A stretch of 33,968 nucleotides of DNA from Gemmatimonadales bacterium (GTDB lineage: Bacteria > Gemmatimonadota > Gemmatimonadetes > Gemmatimonadales > GWC2-71-9). Positions 1 to 10,272 of this stretch are shown in pieces. Position 1 is the stretch's first letter. The number at the start of each line of letters is the position of its first letter. The notes beneath the pieces are model-generated. The model saw only the letters and a list, made by a program, of their open reading frames with translations, was not told where the DNA came from and did not search any database. The stretch is taken from assembly GCA_025935995.1 (NCBI GenBank), contig JAICUF010000017.1, positions 1 to 33,968 on the forward strand, in the 5' to 3' direction. The position numbers and the translations under genes were made by a program.

Positions 1-870
1 ATCGAGCAGGCCCAGCGGCAGGGGCAGCTCTACATTCACCAGCCGTTCGAGCTCTACTCGGAGGCGAACCACGACGCGTGGCGCCGGCTGTACGCCCGCA
101 TGGAGAGCCGCTGGCGGACGTACGCCAATCCGCGATTCCTGCAGGGGATCGACAACCTCTGCCTCGACCCCGCGCGGGTGCCGCGGCTGGATGATGTCAA
201 CCGATTTCTGAGCCCGCTCACCGGCTTCAAGGCGAAGGCCGTGAGCGGGTACATCCCGTCGTTCCTCTTCTTCGACAGTCTCAGGAACCGCGAGTTTCCC
301 ACCACGATCACCATCCGGGACGGCGCGACACTCGACTACCTGCCCGAGCCGGACATCTTCCACGACATCGCCGGCCACGTCCCGATGCACACCGACCGTG
401 CCTTCGCGGACACGCTGGTGCGCTTCGGCGACTGCGCCCACACCGCGGCGGACATCGTGGCCGGGATTCCGGACGAGGCGGAGCGCATCCGGCGGGTAAC
501 CAGCATCTTCAAGGCGCTGGCCCGCTTCTTCTGGTTCACGATCGAGTTCGGCCTCATGCGGAGCGAGGACGGGCTCAAGGTCTACGGCAGCGGGCTGCTC
601 AGCTCCTACGGCGAGATCGAGCATGCCGTGGACTCGCCGGAGGTGCAGCGCTATCCGGTCCAGCTCGAATGGGTGATCAACCAGTACTTCGAGATCGATC
701 ACTACCAGCCGCTCCTCTTCATCGTCGATTCGTTCGACCATCTCTTCGAGCTCGTCGGCGAGCTCGAGCGGTGGATGCTGGCGGGAAAGCTCGACAACGT
801 CGCGGGCGGGGAACCCGGAATCAGCGAGCCCGACCTGCGCAGCTTTCTGGAGGCGGCGGCGGGTCGCTAG
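1..870 (+). CDS. phhA: Phenylalanine 4-monooxygenase (5' truncated by window edge)
   Basis: Aromatic amino acid hydroxylase that converts phenylalanine to tyrosine using O2, tetrahydropterin and non-haem iron. The reading frame is open from base 1, so the ATG at 100 in the ORF track is internal and the true start lies outside the window. The iron-binding signature is visible as PDIFHDIAGHVPM, giving two His ligands. The third ligand, Glu, is in TIEFGLM, followed by YGSGLLSSYGEIEH, a typical family block. About 289 residues are present, close to a complete bacterial catalytic domain, and no regulatory ACT domain can be seen in this part. The gene ends 43 bp before a tRNA-Gly on the same strand. 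Its family is clear; the exact N-terminus is not available. Confidence 0.93.
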   Translation: MEQAQRQGQLYIHQPFELYSEANHDAWRRLYARMESRWRTYANPRFLQGIDNLCLDPARVPRLDDVNRFLSPLTGFKAKAVSGYIPSFLFFDSLRNREFPTTITIRDGATLDYLPEPDIFHDIAGHVPMHTDRAFADTLVRFGDCAHTAADIVAGIPDEAERIRRVTSIFKALARFFWFTIEFGLMRSEDGLKVYGSGLLSSYGEIEHAVDSPEVQRYPVQLEWVINQYFEIDHYQPLLFIVDSFDHLFELVGELERWMLAGKLDNVAGGEPGISEPDLRSFLEAAAGR

Positions 871-874
871 CTGC

Positions 875-903
875 TTGACTCCCGGAGACCGGAGCGCCAG
901 TTT
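875..903 (+). promoter_or_regulatory. Putative sigma-70-type promoter of tRNA-Gly
   Basis: TTGACT lies at 875-880 and a weak -10 candidate CAGTTT at 898-903, with a 17-bp spacer. The -35 begins 39 bp before the mature tRNA 5' end, nearly the same offset (40 bp) as the better TTGACT/TACATT promoter of the tRNA-Arg in this window. The -10 match is poor, so the call rests mainly on position. Confidence 0.4.
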
Positions 904-913
904 TCGGCCTCAC

Positions 914-985
<72 letters not shown>

Positions 986-1010
986 CTCGCAGCAGCTGAC
1001 GGCACACGTG

Positions 1011-1048
1011 GCGGCCCGGCTCCCCCAGGGAGCCGGGCCGCTCTTTTT
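1011..1048 (+). terminator. Intrinsic terminator after tRNA-Gly
   Basis: Perfect 14-bp stem GCGGCCCGGCTCCC / GGGAGCCGGGCCGC with a 3-nt loop (CCA), followed directly by TCTTTTT. This is a textbook Rho-independent terminator and should end the tRNA-Gly transcript. It finishes only 11 nt before the lplA start codon, which is discussed as a finding. Confidence 0.92.
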
Positions 1049-1059
1049 CATGGGCGCAG

Positions 1060-2052
1060 ATGATCTTCGTGGACAACGGCGGCATCACGGACCCGCATCT
1101 CAATCTCGCGCTCGAGGAGCATGTGCTCCGCCAGCGGTTCCCGGGCGAGGAGTGTCTCCTCTTCTACGTGAACGACCCTTCGATCATCATCGGACGCAAC
1201 CAGAACACGATCGAAGAGATCGAGCCCGACGCCGTGCGCGCGCGGAACGTCCAGGTGGTGCGCCGGATCTCGGGTGGCGGCGCGGTCTATCACGACCACG
1301 GAAACCTGAACTTCAGCTTCCTCGCGCCCTATGCGATGGGCCGCTTCAACCGATACGAGGAGTTTACCCGGCCGGTCATTGCCGCCCTCCGGCGGATGGG
1401 CGTGCCGGCGGAGCTCGGTGGCCGGAACGACATCGTGGTCGAGGGACGGAAGATTTCGGGCAATGCGCAGTTCGTGAGCGGCGACCGGATGTTCAGCCAC
1501 GGAACCCTGCTCCTCGACAGCGATCTCACGGTGCTCTCGCGCGTCCTCACGCCGAAGCCGGGGAAGGTGGAATCCAAGGGGCACAAGTCGGTACGGAGCC
1601 GCGTAGCCAACATCGCGGAATTCCTGCCGGCGCCACTCGACATCACCGAGTTTCGCGGCCGGATCCTCGACGAGATCTTCGGCGACCGCTCCAGCCTCCC
1701 ACTCCTTCCGCTCGACGAGGGCGACTGGGAGGCCGTCCGTGCGCTGGCAGACGGGAAGTACCGCAGCTGGGACTGGAACGTCGGACGCTCGCCCGCATGC
1801 AACGTGCAGCGCGTACGACGATTCCCCGCCGGGGAGATCGACGTCCGGATCGACGTGCAGGAGGGACGGGTGGCCGGGCTCCGATTCTTCGGCGACTACA
1901 TCGGGCTCCGCGAAGTCGATCGGCTGGAGGAGCGCCTGCGCGGGGTCCGCTACGACCGCGAGTCGCTCACCGAGGCACTGGGCCCCCTCGACCTGTCCGA
2001 TTACTTCGGTTCCGTGACGCGCGACGACATTCTCGCGCTGATCCTCGGATGA
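1060..2052 (+). CDS. lplA: Lipoate-protein ligase A
   Basis: Attaches lipoate, through lipoyl-AMP, to lipoyl domains of 2-oxoacid dehydrogenases and the glycine cleavage H protein in the cytoplasm. The N-terminus (IFVDNGGITDPHLNLALEE) and the substrate-binding block RRISGGGAVYHDHGNLNFSF are diagnostic of the LplA/LipB/BirA fold. The 330 residues match full-length LplA (about 330-340), so both the catalytic domain and the small C-terminal accessory domain are present. The start at 1060 fits the family N-terminus; an ATG at 1050 is in another frame. No clear Shine-Dalgarno sequence is seen, and the terminator hairpin sits just upstream, so translation may be leaderless or the message may begin upstream and pass through the hairpin. 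Confidence 0.93.
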   Translation: MIFVDNGGITDPHLNLALEEHVLRQRFPGEECLLFYVNDPSIIIGRNQNTIEEIEPDAVRARNVQVVRRISGGGAVYHDHGNLNFSFLAPYAMGRFNRYEEFTRPVIAALRRMGVPAELGGRNDIVVEGRKISGNAQFVSGDRMFSHGTLLLDSDLTVLSRVLTPKPGKVESKGHKSVRSRVANIAEFLPAPLDITEFRGRILDEIFGDRSSLPLLPLDEGDWEAVRALADGKYRSWDWNVGRSPACNVQRVRRFPAGEIDVRIDVQEGRVAGLRFFGDYIGLREVDRLEERLRGVRYDRESLTEALGPLDLSDYFGSVTRDDILALILG

Positions 2053-2155
2053 GCCCCCGACCCGTTAGATTTGCACCTGGCCGGCGCGAGCGCTTTCGAT
2101 CCGCCACGCCGCTTTCCCGTTAGGACGGCGGTGCCCCTCGCATCATCCTGCCCGA

Positions 2156-4207
<2,052 letters not shown>

Positions 4208-4284
4208 GGCGAAGCTTTCGGTGGCCGGGTCGAAGTGGGCCCGGCACTTGAATTTAGGCCGCTGACCGGCGATCTTCGCTCCCC

Positions 4285-5562
4285 ATGATCAAGGTCACCG
4301 CCGTGCGGCCCGGCTCGATCGCCGAAGAGCTGGGGCTGGTCCCCGGCAGCGAGCTCGTGTCCATCGACGGCCGGGAGCTGGAGGACTTCCTCGACTGGGA
4401 GTTCCTGAGCGCCGAGGAGCGGTTCCTGCTCCACGCTCGGCAGCCCGACGGCACCGAGGTCGAGTTCGACATCGAGCGCCCGCTGGAGGAGGGGATGGGC
4501 CTGTCGCTCGAGCCGGTGCGCATCCGCCGCTGTGCCAACCGCTGCGACTTCTGCTTCGTGGACGGGCTGCCCGAAGGACTCCGCGAAGTCCTCTACATCC
4601 GCGACGACGACTACCGGCTCTCCTTCCGCTACGGCAACTTCGCCACGCTCACCAATCTCAAGCCGCGCGACGTCGAGCGGATCATCGAGTATCGCCTCTC
4701 GCCGCTGTACGTCTCGGTGCACGCCACCGATCCGGTCACGCGCCGCTACCTGCTCCGGAATCCGACGGCTCCCGAGATCATTCCGCAGCTGCGCTTCTTT
4801 GCCGAGCACGGCATCGTCTTCCACACGCAGATCGTCATGTCGCCCGGCGTGAACGACGGGCCGGTCCTGGAGCAGACGCTGCGCGATCTGTACGAGTTCG
4901 GCGACGCGGTGATGGGATGCTCGGTGGTACCTGTGGGGCTGACCGAGTTCAGCAAGCACCACCTCGTGCGTGAGCCTTCCACCGCCGAGTGCCGGGCCGC
5001 GATCGCGCTGATCGAGCAATGGTCGGCCCGCGCCACGCGCGAGCGCGGCCTGCACTGGGCGTTCGGCGCGGACGAGCTCTACATGCGGGCCGACGTCGAC
5101 CTGCCGCCGGCGGAGATCTACGACGGCTTCGACCAGGTGGAGAACGGTGTCGGAGCCGTCCGGTGGCTGCAGCAGCGGATCGGGGAACGGGCCGGCGAGC
5201 TCCACGGCTGGGAGGGACGGCGCGTCGGGGTCGCGACGGGCACGGCGATGGGCCGCCTCATGCCGCAGGTGCTCGAGCCGCTCGCGCGGGCGACGGGAGC
5301 CGATTTCCAGCTCATTCCCATCGAGAACTCGCTCTTCGGCGCATCGGTGACGACGGCGGGGCTGATCCCCGGCGTCGCCTTCCAGCGCGCGCTCCGAGGC
5401 CGGGACGATCTCGACCTCGTGCTGCTGCCGGCCGAATCGATCAACGACGACGGCCTGTTCATGGACAGCATGTCCGCCGAGCTTCTCGAGGCGAGCGTGC
5501 CGGTGGAGATCCGCTTTTCCAGGGACTTCGCCGACGCGCTCCAGGCGCCGGTGGCCGCATGA
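4285..5562 (+). CDS. PDZ / radical-SAM-like / DUF512 protein of unknown function
   Basis: Belongs to the conserved DUF512 family of putative Fe-S oxidoreductases; its reaction is not established. The N-terminal ~75 residues look like a PDZ domain (MIKVTAVRPGSIAEELGLVPGSELVSIDG). A C-x3-C-x2-C cluster follows (RCANRCDFCFV), the radical-SAM type of iron-sulfur ligand, in a barrel-like middle section (YVSVHATDP, FHTQIVMSPGVND). The C-terminal ~200 residues are DUF512, including TGTAMGRLMPQVLE and AESINDDGLFMD. Its stop overlaps the start of der by ATGA. DUF512 genes next to der are a recurrent arrangement in other bacteria, which suggests a link to ribosome assembly or membrane lipid synthesis, but this is context only. 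Confidence 0.85.
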   Translation: MIKVTAVRPGSIAEELGLVPGSELVSIDGRELEDFLDWEFLSAEERFLLHARQPDGTEVEFDIERPLEEGMGLSLEPVRIRRCANRCDFCFVDGLPEGLREVLYIRDDDYRLSFRYGNFATLTNLKPRDVERIIEYRLSPLYVSVHATDPVTRRYLLRNPTAPEIIPQLRFFAEHGIVFHTQIVMSPGVNDGPVLEQTLRDLYEFGDAVMGCSVVPVGLTEFSKHHLVREPSTAECRAAIALIEQWSARATRERGLHWAFGADELYMRADVDLPPAEIYDGFDQVENGVGAVRWLQQRIGERAGELHGWEGRRVGVATGTAMGRLMPQVLEPLARATGADFQLIPIENSLFGASVTTAGLIPGVAFQRALRGRDDLDLVLLPAESINDDGLFMDSMSAELLEASVPVEIRFSRDFADALQAPVAA

Positions 5563-6884
5563 GCCGCCCGACGGTCGCGATCGTGGGGCGTCCGAACGTG
5601 GGCAAGTCCACGCTGTTCAACCGGCTCATCGGGGGCCGTCGCGCGATCGTATCCGACCGCCCCGGCACGACGCGTGACCGCCACTTCGGCGAAGCCGACT
5701 GGGACGGGCGAAGGTTCTGGCTCATCGACACGGGTGGGCTCGTCCCCGACTCGCAGGAGTCGATGGACCGGGCGATCCGCCAGCAGGTGGAGTTCGCGCT
5801 GGCGGAGGCCGACGCCGTCGTCTTCCTCGTGGACGGTCGCGAGGGGCCGAACCCGGTGGACCGGGCGATCGCGGACCGGCTCCGGAAGGCGGGCCGGCCG
5901 GTGCTGCTCGCCGTGAACAAGCTCGACGATCTCGAGCGCTCGACCGCGCAGTACGGCTTCTACGACCTCGGCTTCGGCGATCCCATCGGTGTATCCGCCG
6001 CGATCGGGAAGGGCACCGGCGATCTGCTGGACGCCATCGTCGACCGGCTCCCGGAGGGGGGCGGGGAGGAGGGGGACGAGCAGATCAATGTCGCCGTCGT
6101 GGGTCGGCCGAACGCGGGGAAGTCGTCGCTGGTCAACCGGCTGCTCGGCGCGGAGCGGCACGTGGTGGCCGCCGAGGCCGGGACCACGCGGGATGCGGTC
6201 GATTCCGTGCTGCGCTATCACAACCGGACCCTCAACTTCATCGATACCGCAGGCTTACGGCGTCGAGCGAAAGTAGAGGATGACCTCGAGTTCTATTCCA
6301 CGCTCCGCACGCAGCGCGCGATCGAGCGCGCCGCCGTCTGCGTGCTCGTGGTGGATGCCGCGATCGGGCTTCACAACCAGGACCTGCGGATCGCGACCGA
6401 GGCCTGGGACGCGGGGTGCGCCCTCATCATCGTGGTCAACAAGTGGGACCTGATCGAGGAAAAGGACGCGAACACGGCGCGGCGCGGGCAGGCTGACCTC
6501 GTCGCGAAGGCGCCGTTTCTCCAGTACGTGCCGTTTCTGTACGGATCGGCGCTCACCGGGCAGCGAGTCCGCAAGCTGCTCGACCTCATCATCGAGGTGG
6601 CGGAGGCGCGGGACGCGCGCATTGCGACCGCGGAGGTCAACCGCGTGCTCGGCGAGCTCACGGAGCGCACGGCGCCCCCGCAGAAACCGGGTGAGGAGGT
6701 GAAGCTGCTCTACGCCTCCCAGATCGGCACCGCTCCTCCGACGTTCGCGATCGTGACCAACCGGCCCGATGACGTGCCCGAGTCGTACCAGCGCTACCTG
6801 ACGCACGGGTTCCGCGACGCCTGGCCGTTCACCGGATCGCCGCTCCGGCTCAAGTTCACCCGGCGGGGAGCGCGGCGCGCGTGA
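5559..6884 (+). CDS. der: Ribosome assembly GTPase Der (EngA)
   Basis: Essential double GTPase that helps mature the 50S ribosomal subunit. The first G domain shows GRPNVGKST (residues 10-18), the DTGG switch and NKLD. The second shows GRPNAGKSS near residue 181, DTAGLRRR and NKWD. A C-terminal KH-like domain follows (LGELTERTAPPQ ... PLRLKFTRR). At 441 residues the length is standard. The ORF track extends the frame upstream to 4989, but the family N-terminus MSRPTVAIVGRPN and the ATGA overlap with the preceding gene fix the start at 5559. It overlaps plsY by GTGA. Confidence 0.96.
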   Translation: MSRPTVAIVGRPNVGKSTLFNRLIGGRRAIVSDRPGTTRDRHFGEADWDGRRFWLIDTGGLVPDSQESMDRAIRQQVEFALAEADAVVFLVDGREGPNPVDRAIADRLRKAGRPVLLAVNKLDDLERSTAQYGFYDLGFGDPIGVSAAIGKGTGDLLDAIVDRLPEGGGEEGDEQINVAVVGRPNAGKSSLVNRLLGAERHVVAAEAGTTRDAVDSVLRYHNRTLNFIDTAGLRRRAKVEDDLEFYSTLRTQRAIERAAVCVLVVDAAIGLHNQDLRIATEAWDAGCALIIVVNKWDLIEEKDANTARRGQADLVAKAPFLQYVPFLYGSALTGQRVRKLLDLIIEVAEARDARIATAEVNRVLGELTERTAPPQKPGEEVKLLYASQIGTAPPTFAIVTNRPDDVPESYQRYLTHGFRDAWPFTGSPLRLKFTRRGARRA

Positions 6885-7498
6885 GCAGCATCCCCGCCAT
6901 CCTCGCGTCCTACTGCCTCGGCGCGATACCCACGAGCTATCTCGTCGCGCGGCTGGCGCGGGGCATCGACCTCCGGGAGCACGGCAGCCGGAACCTCGGC
7001 GCCACGAACCTCTACCGGACGCTTGGCTGGAGGTTCGCGGTGCCGGTCGCGCTGTTCGACATCGCCAAGGGCGCGATCCCCGTCGTCGTCTTCGCGCCGC
7101 TCGCCTCGCCGTCACGGCTCCTGGCGCTCGGATGTGGCGCGGCGGCCGTCGTCGGACATGTGCTCTCGGTGTTCGTGCGCTTCCGCGGCGGGAAGGGAGT
7201 CGCCACGGCGGCGGGCGTGATGCTCGGTTTCGCCCCGATCGCAGTCGGGATCGCGGCGGCGATATGGATCTCGGTCGTCCTCCTTACGGGCTACGTCTCG
7301 CTCGGCAGCATGACGGCGGCCGCGGCGCTGCCGCTCCTGGTGCGCCTCGTGCGGCCCGACGATCGCCAGCTCTTCTGGGCCACCGTGCTGGTCGCAGCGG
7401 CGATCGTCTGGCTGCACCGGGCCAACATCGCGAGGCTCGCGGCCGGCACCGAGAACCGGTTCGGCCGCCGCCGCGCGACGTCGCCGCCCGCGCGATGA
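6881..7498 (+). CDS. plsY: Glycerol-3-phosphate acyltransferase PlsY
   Basis: Integral membrane enzyme that transfers the acyl group from acyl-phosphate to the sn-1 position of glycerol-3-phosphate, the first step of phospholipid synthesis. The conserved cytoplasmic loops are present: GSRNLGATNLYRTLG, a FDIAKGAIPV segment, and the phosphate-binding FRGGKGVATAAG. About five hydrophobic segments are visible in 205 residues, as usual for PlsY. It starts with GTG overlapping the der stop and overlaps gpsA by ATGA. The next gene, gpsA, makes its substrate, so substrate synthesis and use are coupled in one message. Confidence 0.95.
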   Translation: MSSIPAILASYCLGAIPTSYLVARLARGIDLREHGSRNLGATNLYRTLGWRFAVPVALFDIAKGAIPVVVFAPLASPSRLLALGCGAAAVVGHVLSVFVRFRGGKGVATAAGVMLGFAPIAVGIAAAIWISVVLLTGYVSLGSMTAAAALPLLVRLVRPDDRQLFWATVLVAAAIVWLHRANIARLAAGTENRFGRRRATSPPAR

Positions 7499-8493
7499 CG
7501 CGGATCGCGGTCCTCGGCGCCGGCAGCTGGGGCACGACGCTCGCGGATCTGCTCGCCCGGAAAGGGCACGATGTCCGGATCTGGGCTCACGAAGCCGAAG
7601 TGGTCGAGTCCATCAACGGCCAGCATGAGAACCCGCTGTTTCTGCCCGGCGCGGCGCTCAGCCCGACGCTGACAGCGACGGCCGACCCCGCGAAGGCCGT
7701 CCGGGACGCCGAGCTCGTCGTGTCGGCGCCGCCCAGCCACGTGGCTTCCGGCGTGTTCCAGGCAGTCGCGAACGCGATGCCGCCGGGCGCTCCCCTGGTG
7801 AGCGCCACCAAGGGCATCGAGACGGCTGAGCTCAGGCTGATGTCGGAGCTTGCGGCGCGCATTCTCCCGGGGCGGCCCTTCGCCGCGCTCTCCGGTCCGA
7901 GCTTCGCGCAGGAGGTGTTCGAGGGGCAACCGACGGCGGTCGTCGCGGCGGCCGGAGATCCGGCGGTCGCGCGGCAAGTGCAGGAGCTCTTTGCGACATC
8001 GCGGTTCCGCGTGTACTCCAATCGCGACGTGGTCGGCGTGGAGCTGGCGGGCGCGCTCAAGAACGTGATCGCGGTCGCCGCCGGGATGCTGGAGGGCCTG
8101 GGCCTCGGCCACAATCCGCGCGCGGCGCTGATCACTCGGGGATTGGCGGAGATCACGCGACTGGGCCAGGCGATGGGGGCCGATCCGCTGACCTTCGCCG
8201 GGCTCGCGGGGATGGGTGACCTGATTCTGACGGCGACCGGCAGTCTGAGCCGGAACCGGGCGCTTGGCATCGCGATCGCACGCGGCGAATCGCTGGACGC
8301 TTTCCGCGCCGCGCACCGGAGTGTGGCCGAGGGCGCCAATACCTCCCGGGCCGCGGCGGCGCTGGCGGATCGTGCGGGTGTCGAAATGCCGATCACCGCG
8401 AACGTGTGCGCCATTCTGTTCAACGGCAAGCCGCCGCGCGAGAGCGTGGGCGAGCTCATGGAACGCGACCTCAAGGCGGAGCAGTGGCGATGA
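7495..8493 (+). CDS. gpsA: Glycerol-3-phosphate dehydrogenase [NAD(P)+]
   Basis: Reduces dihydroxyacetone phosphate to sn-glycerol-3-phosphate for phospholipid synthesis in the cytoplasm. The Rossmann motif GAGSWGTT is at residues 8-15. ATKGIE, SGPSFAQEV and the catalytic-lysine block LAGALKNVIAVAAGM follow, then the C-terminal helix region (AGMGDLILTATGSLSRNR). At 332 residues the length is standard. The ORF track frame runs further upstream, but the family start MTRIAVLGAGSWG and the ATGA overlap with plsY define the start. It overlaps the MerR-type gene by ATGA. Confidence 0.96.
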   Translation: MTRIAVLGAGSWGTTLADLLARKGHDVRIWAHEAEVVESINGQHENPLFLPGAALSPTLTATADPAKAVRDAELVVSAPPSHVASGVFQAVANAMPPGAPLVSATKGIETAELRLMSELAARILPGRPFAALSGPSFAQEVFEGQPTAVVAAAGDPAVARQVQELFATSRFRVYSNRDVVGVELAGALKNVIAVAAGMLEGLGLGHNPRAALITRGLAEITRLGQAMGADPLTFAGLAGMGDLILTATGSLSRNRALGIAIARGESLDAFRAAHRSVAEGANTSRAAAALADRAGVEMPITANVCAILFNGKPPRESVGELMERDLKAEQWR

Positions 8494-8876
8494 CCTCTTC
8501 CCGACCGGTCCAGGAGTTCTACTCCATCGGCGAAGTCTGCACGCTCACCGATCTCAAGCCGCACGTGCTGCGCTACTGGGAGAGCCAGTTCCGCTTCCTG
8601 AACCCGGCCAAGAACCGCTCCGGCAACCGGGTGTACAAGGCGCGCGAGGTCGAGCTCATCATGCTGGTGAAGCATCTCCTCTACAGCGAGAAGTACACGA
8701 TCGAGGGCGCGCGGCAGCGGATTGATCAGTACCGGAAGAGCGGGGAGCTCAAGACGGCGGCGCGGCGCGCGCTCGAAGCGGAGACGGTGCAGGAAATCCG
8801 GCTCGCCGTGGACGAGGTGCTCGCCGTGCTGGACGGCCGGCCGGTGCCGCCTCGCGAAGCGCCGCCCGAGACGTGA
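8490..8876 (+). CDS. MerR-family transcriptional regulator
   Basis: Small (128 aa) DNA-binding protein. The N-terminal MerR-type winged helix is clear: YSIGEVCTLTDLKPHVLRYWESQF, then the wing with RVYKAREVELIMLVKHLLY. The C-terminal ~45 residues form a short helical segment (dimerisation-like) with no Cys-rich metal site and no effector domain. It is therefore unlikely to be a metal sensor, and its signal is unknown. The upstream ORF-track start at 8406 is rejected in favour of the ATG at 8490, which overlaps the gpsA stop. Its place inside the gpsA-surE run suggests it could tune lipid or stress genes; no operator was identified. Confidence 0.87.
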   Translation: MTSSRPVQEFYSIGEVCTLTDLKPHVLRYWESQFRFLNPAKNRSGNRVYKAREVELIMLVKHLLYSEKYTIEGARQRIDQYRKSGELKTAARRALEAETVQEIRLAVDEVLAVLDGRPVPPREAPPET

Positions 8877-9622
8877 ACATTCTGGTCAGCAATGACGACG
8901 GCATCCTCGCTCCCGGCCTGGCGCTGCTGGCCGACGCCTGCCGCGAGGTGGGTGACGTCACCGTCGTGGCGCCCGACCGGGAGCAGAGCGGGACGTCGCA
9001 CTCGCTGACGCTGCATCGCCCGCTCCGGCCCACGCGCCGCCCCGACGGCGCGTTCCAGGTCGACGGCACGCCGACCGACTGCGTCATGCTGGCGGTGGAG
9101 GCCCTCATGGCGGCGCGCCCCGACTTCGTCTTCTCCGGCGTCAATCACGGCCCCAACATGGGCGAGGACGTGCTGTATTCGGGCACCGTCGCCGCCGCGA
9201 TGGAGGCGGTCATGCTCGGGATTCCGGGCATCGCGATTTCCTTTGCCGGCCATCAGCCCGAGACGATGACGACCTACCGCGAAGTGCTCGCGCGACTGGT
9301 TCGGCGAATCGTCGAGGTGCGGGACTACCCCCGCGACATGCTGCTCAACATCAACCTCCCGCGCTGCGAGGCGTCCGACATGCAGGGCACGCGCGTCACG
9401 ACCCTGGGGAGCCGCTACTTCTCGGAATCGCTCATGCGCATGAAGGATCCATGGGGCCGGGAGATCTTCTGGATCGGCGGCGGCACCATCACCTGGACCG
9501 GCGATGAGCGCTCGGACCACACGGCCGTCGCCGACCGGTTCATCTCGATCACGCCGCTCCACATGGACCTGACCCGCTATCCGCAGATCGAAACGGTACA
9601 GGGATGGCGACTGGACGCGTAG
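8873..9622 (+). CDS. surE: 5'/3'-nucleotidase SurE
   Basis: Metal-dependent phosphatase acting on nucleoside monophosphates, linked to stationary-phase survival. The N-terminal metal site SNDDGILAPG is present, as are DREQSGTSHSLT and SGVNHGPNMGEDVLYSGTVAAAMEA, all hallmark SurE blocks. At 249 residues the length is typical. It begins with GTG overlapping the MerR stop (GTGA). Its 3' end overlaps pcm by 19 nt, longer than the usual 4-nt overlaps here. The surE-pcm order is a classic conserved pair. Confidence 0.95.
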   Translation: MNILVSNDDGILAPGLALLADACREVGDVTVVAPDREQSGTSHSLTLHRPLRPTRRPDGAFQVDGTPTDCVMLAVEALMAARPDFVFSGVNHGPNMGEDVLYSGTVAAAMEAVMLGIPGIAISFAGHQPETMTTYREVLARLVRRIVEVRDYPRDMLLNINLPRCEASDMQGTRVTTLGSRYFSESLMRMKDPWGREIFWIGGGTITWTGDERSDHTAVADRFISITPLHMDLTRYPQIETVQGWRLDA

Positions 9623-10272
9623 GTCCGGCCGACAGCTACGGCGGCTACCGGGCGCAGCTCGTCGCCACGCTGCGCGACAAGGGGATCCGGGACCTGTCGG
9701 TGCTGCACGCGGTCGCCCAGGTGCCGCGTCATCTCTTCGTGCCGGAGAGCGTCCGCCACCGCGCCTACGAGGACACGGCACTGCCGATCGGGGGCGGGCA
9801 GACGATCTCGCAGCCGTTCATTCAGGCGCTCTACCTCGAGGTGATCGGACTGACCGGCAAGGAGAAGGTGCTCGAGATCGGAACCGGATCCGGCTACCAG
9901 ACGGCGCTCCTCAGCCTCCTGGCAGGCAGCGTCTTCAGCGTCGAGCGGATTCCGGCGCTGGCCCGGAGTGCGCGGGCTGCCCTCGATGCCGCCGGTGCCA
10001 GGAACGTGTCGATCTTCGTGGGGGACGGCACGCTCGGGTGGCGGCCGTATGCGCCCTATGACGCCATTCTCGTCTCGGCCGCGTCACCGTCGGTACCGCA
10101 GCCCCTGGTCGACCAGCTGGGTCCGGGGGGACGGATGGTCATTCCGATCGGCGACAAGCAGATCCAGACATTGACGGTCGTCCGCCGGGAGGGCGACCGC
10201 ATCACCACGGGCACCGCGGGGGACGCACGCTTCGTCCCGCTGCTCGGACAGTTCGGGTTCCGCGAAACATGA
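9604..10272 (+). CDS. pcm: Protein-L-isoaspartate O-methyltransferase
   Basis: Repairs aged proteins by methylating isoaspartyl residues with S-adenosylmethionine. Visible motifs are VPRHLFVP, the active-site region PIGGGQTISQPF, the SAM-binding motif I VLEIGTGSGYQTALL, and VGDGTLGW. The 222 residues are normal for the family. The ATG at 9604 lies inside surE, and the N-terminal ~15 residues look unconserved, so the start could vary by a few codons. It overlaps the DedA gene by ATGA. Confidence 0.95.
   Translation: MATGRVGPADSYGGYRAQLVATLRDKGIRDLSVLHAVAQVPRHLFVPESVRHRAYEDTALPIGGGQTISQPFIQALYLEVIGLTGKEKVLEIGTGSGYQTALLSLLAGSVFSVERIPALARSARAALDAAGARNVSIFVGDGTLGWRPYAPYDAILVSAASPSVPQPLVDQLGPGGRMVIPIGDKQIQTLTVVRREGDRITTGTAGDARFVPLLGQFGFRET

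Noticed and set aside
2066-2100. Promoter for recQ (TTGCAC-17-TTTCGA)
   Set aside because: The -10 match is too weak to report as a feature.
4243-4284. Promoter ahead of the DUF512-der run (TTGAAT-17-GATCTT)
   Set aside because: Only half of the -10 matches, and it would leave a very short leader; not supported enough to call.
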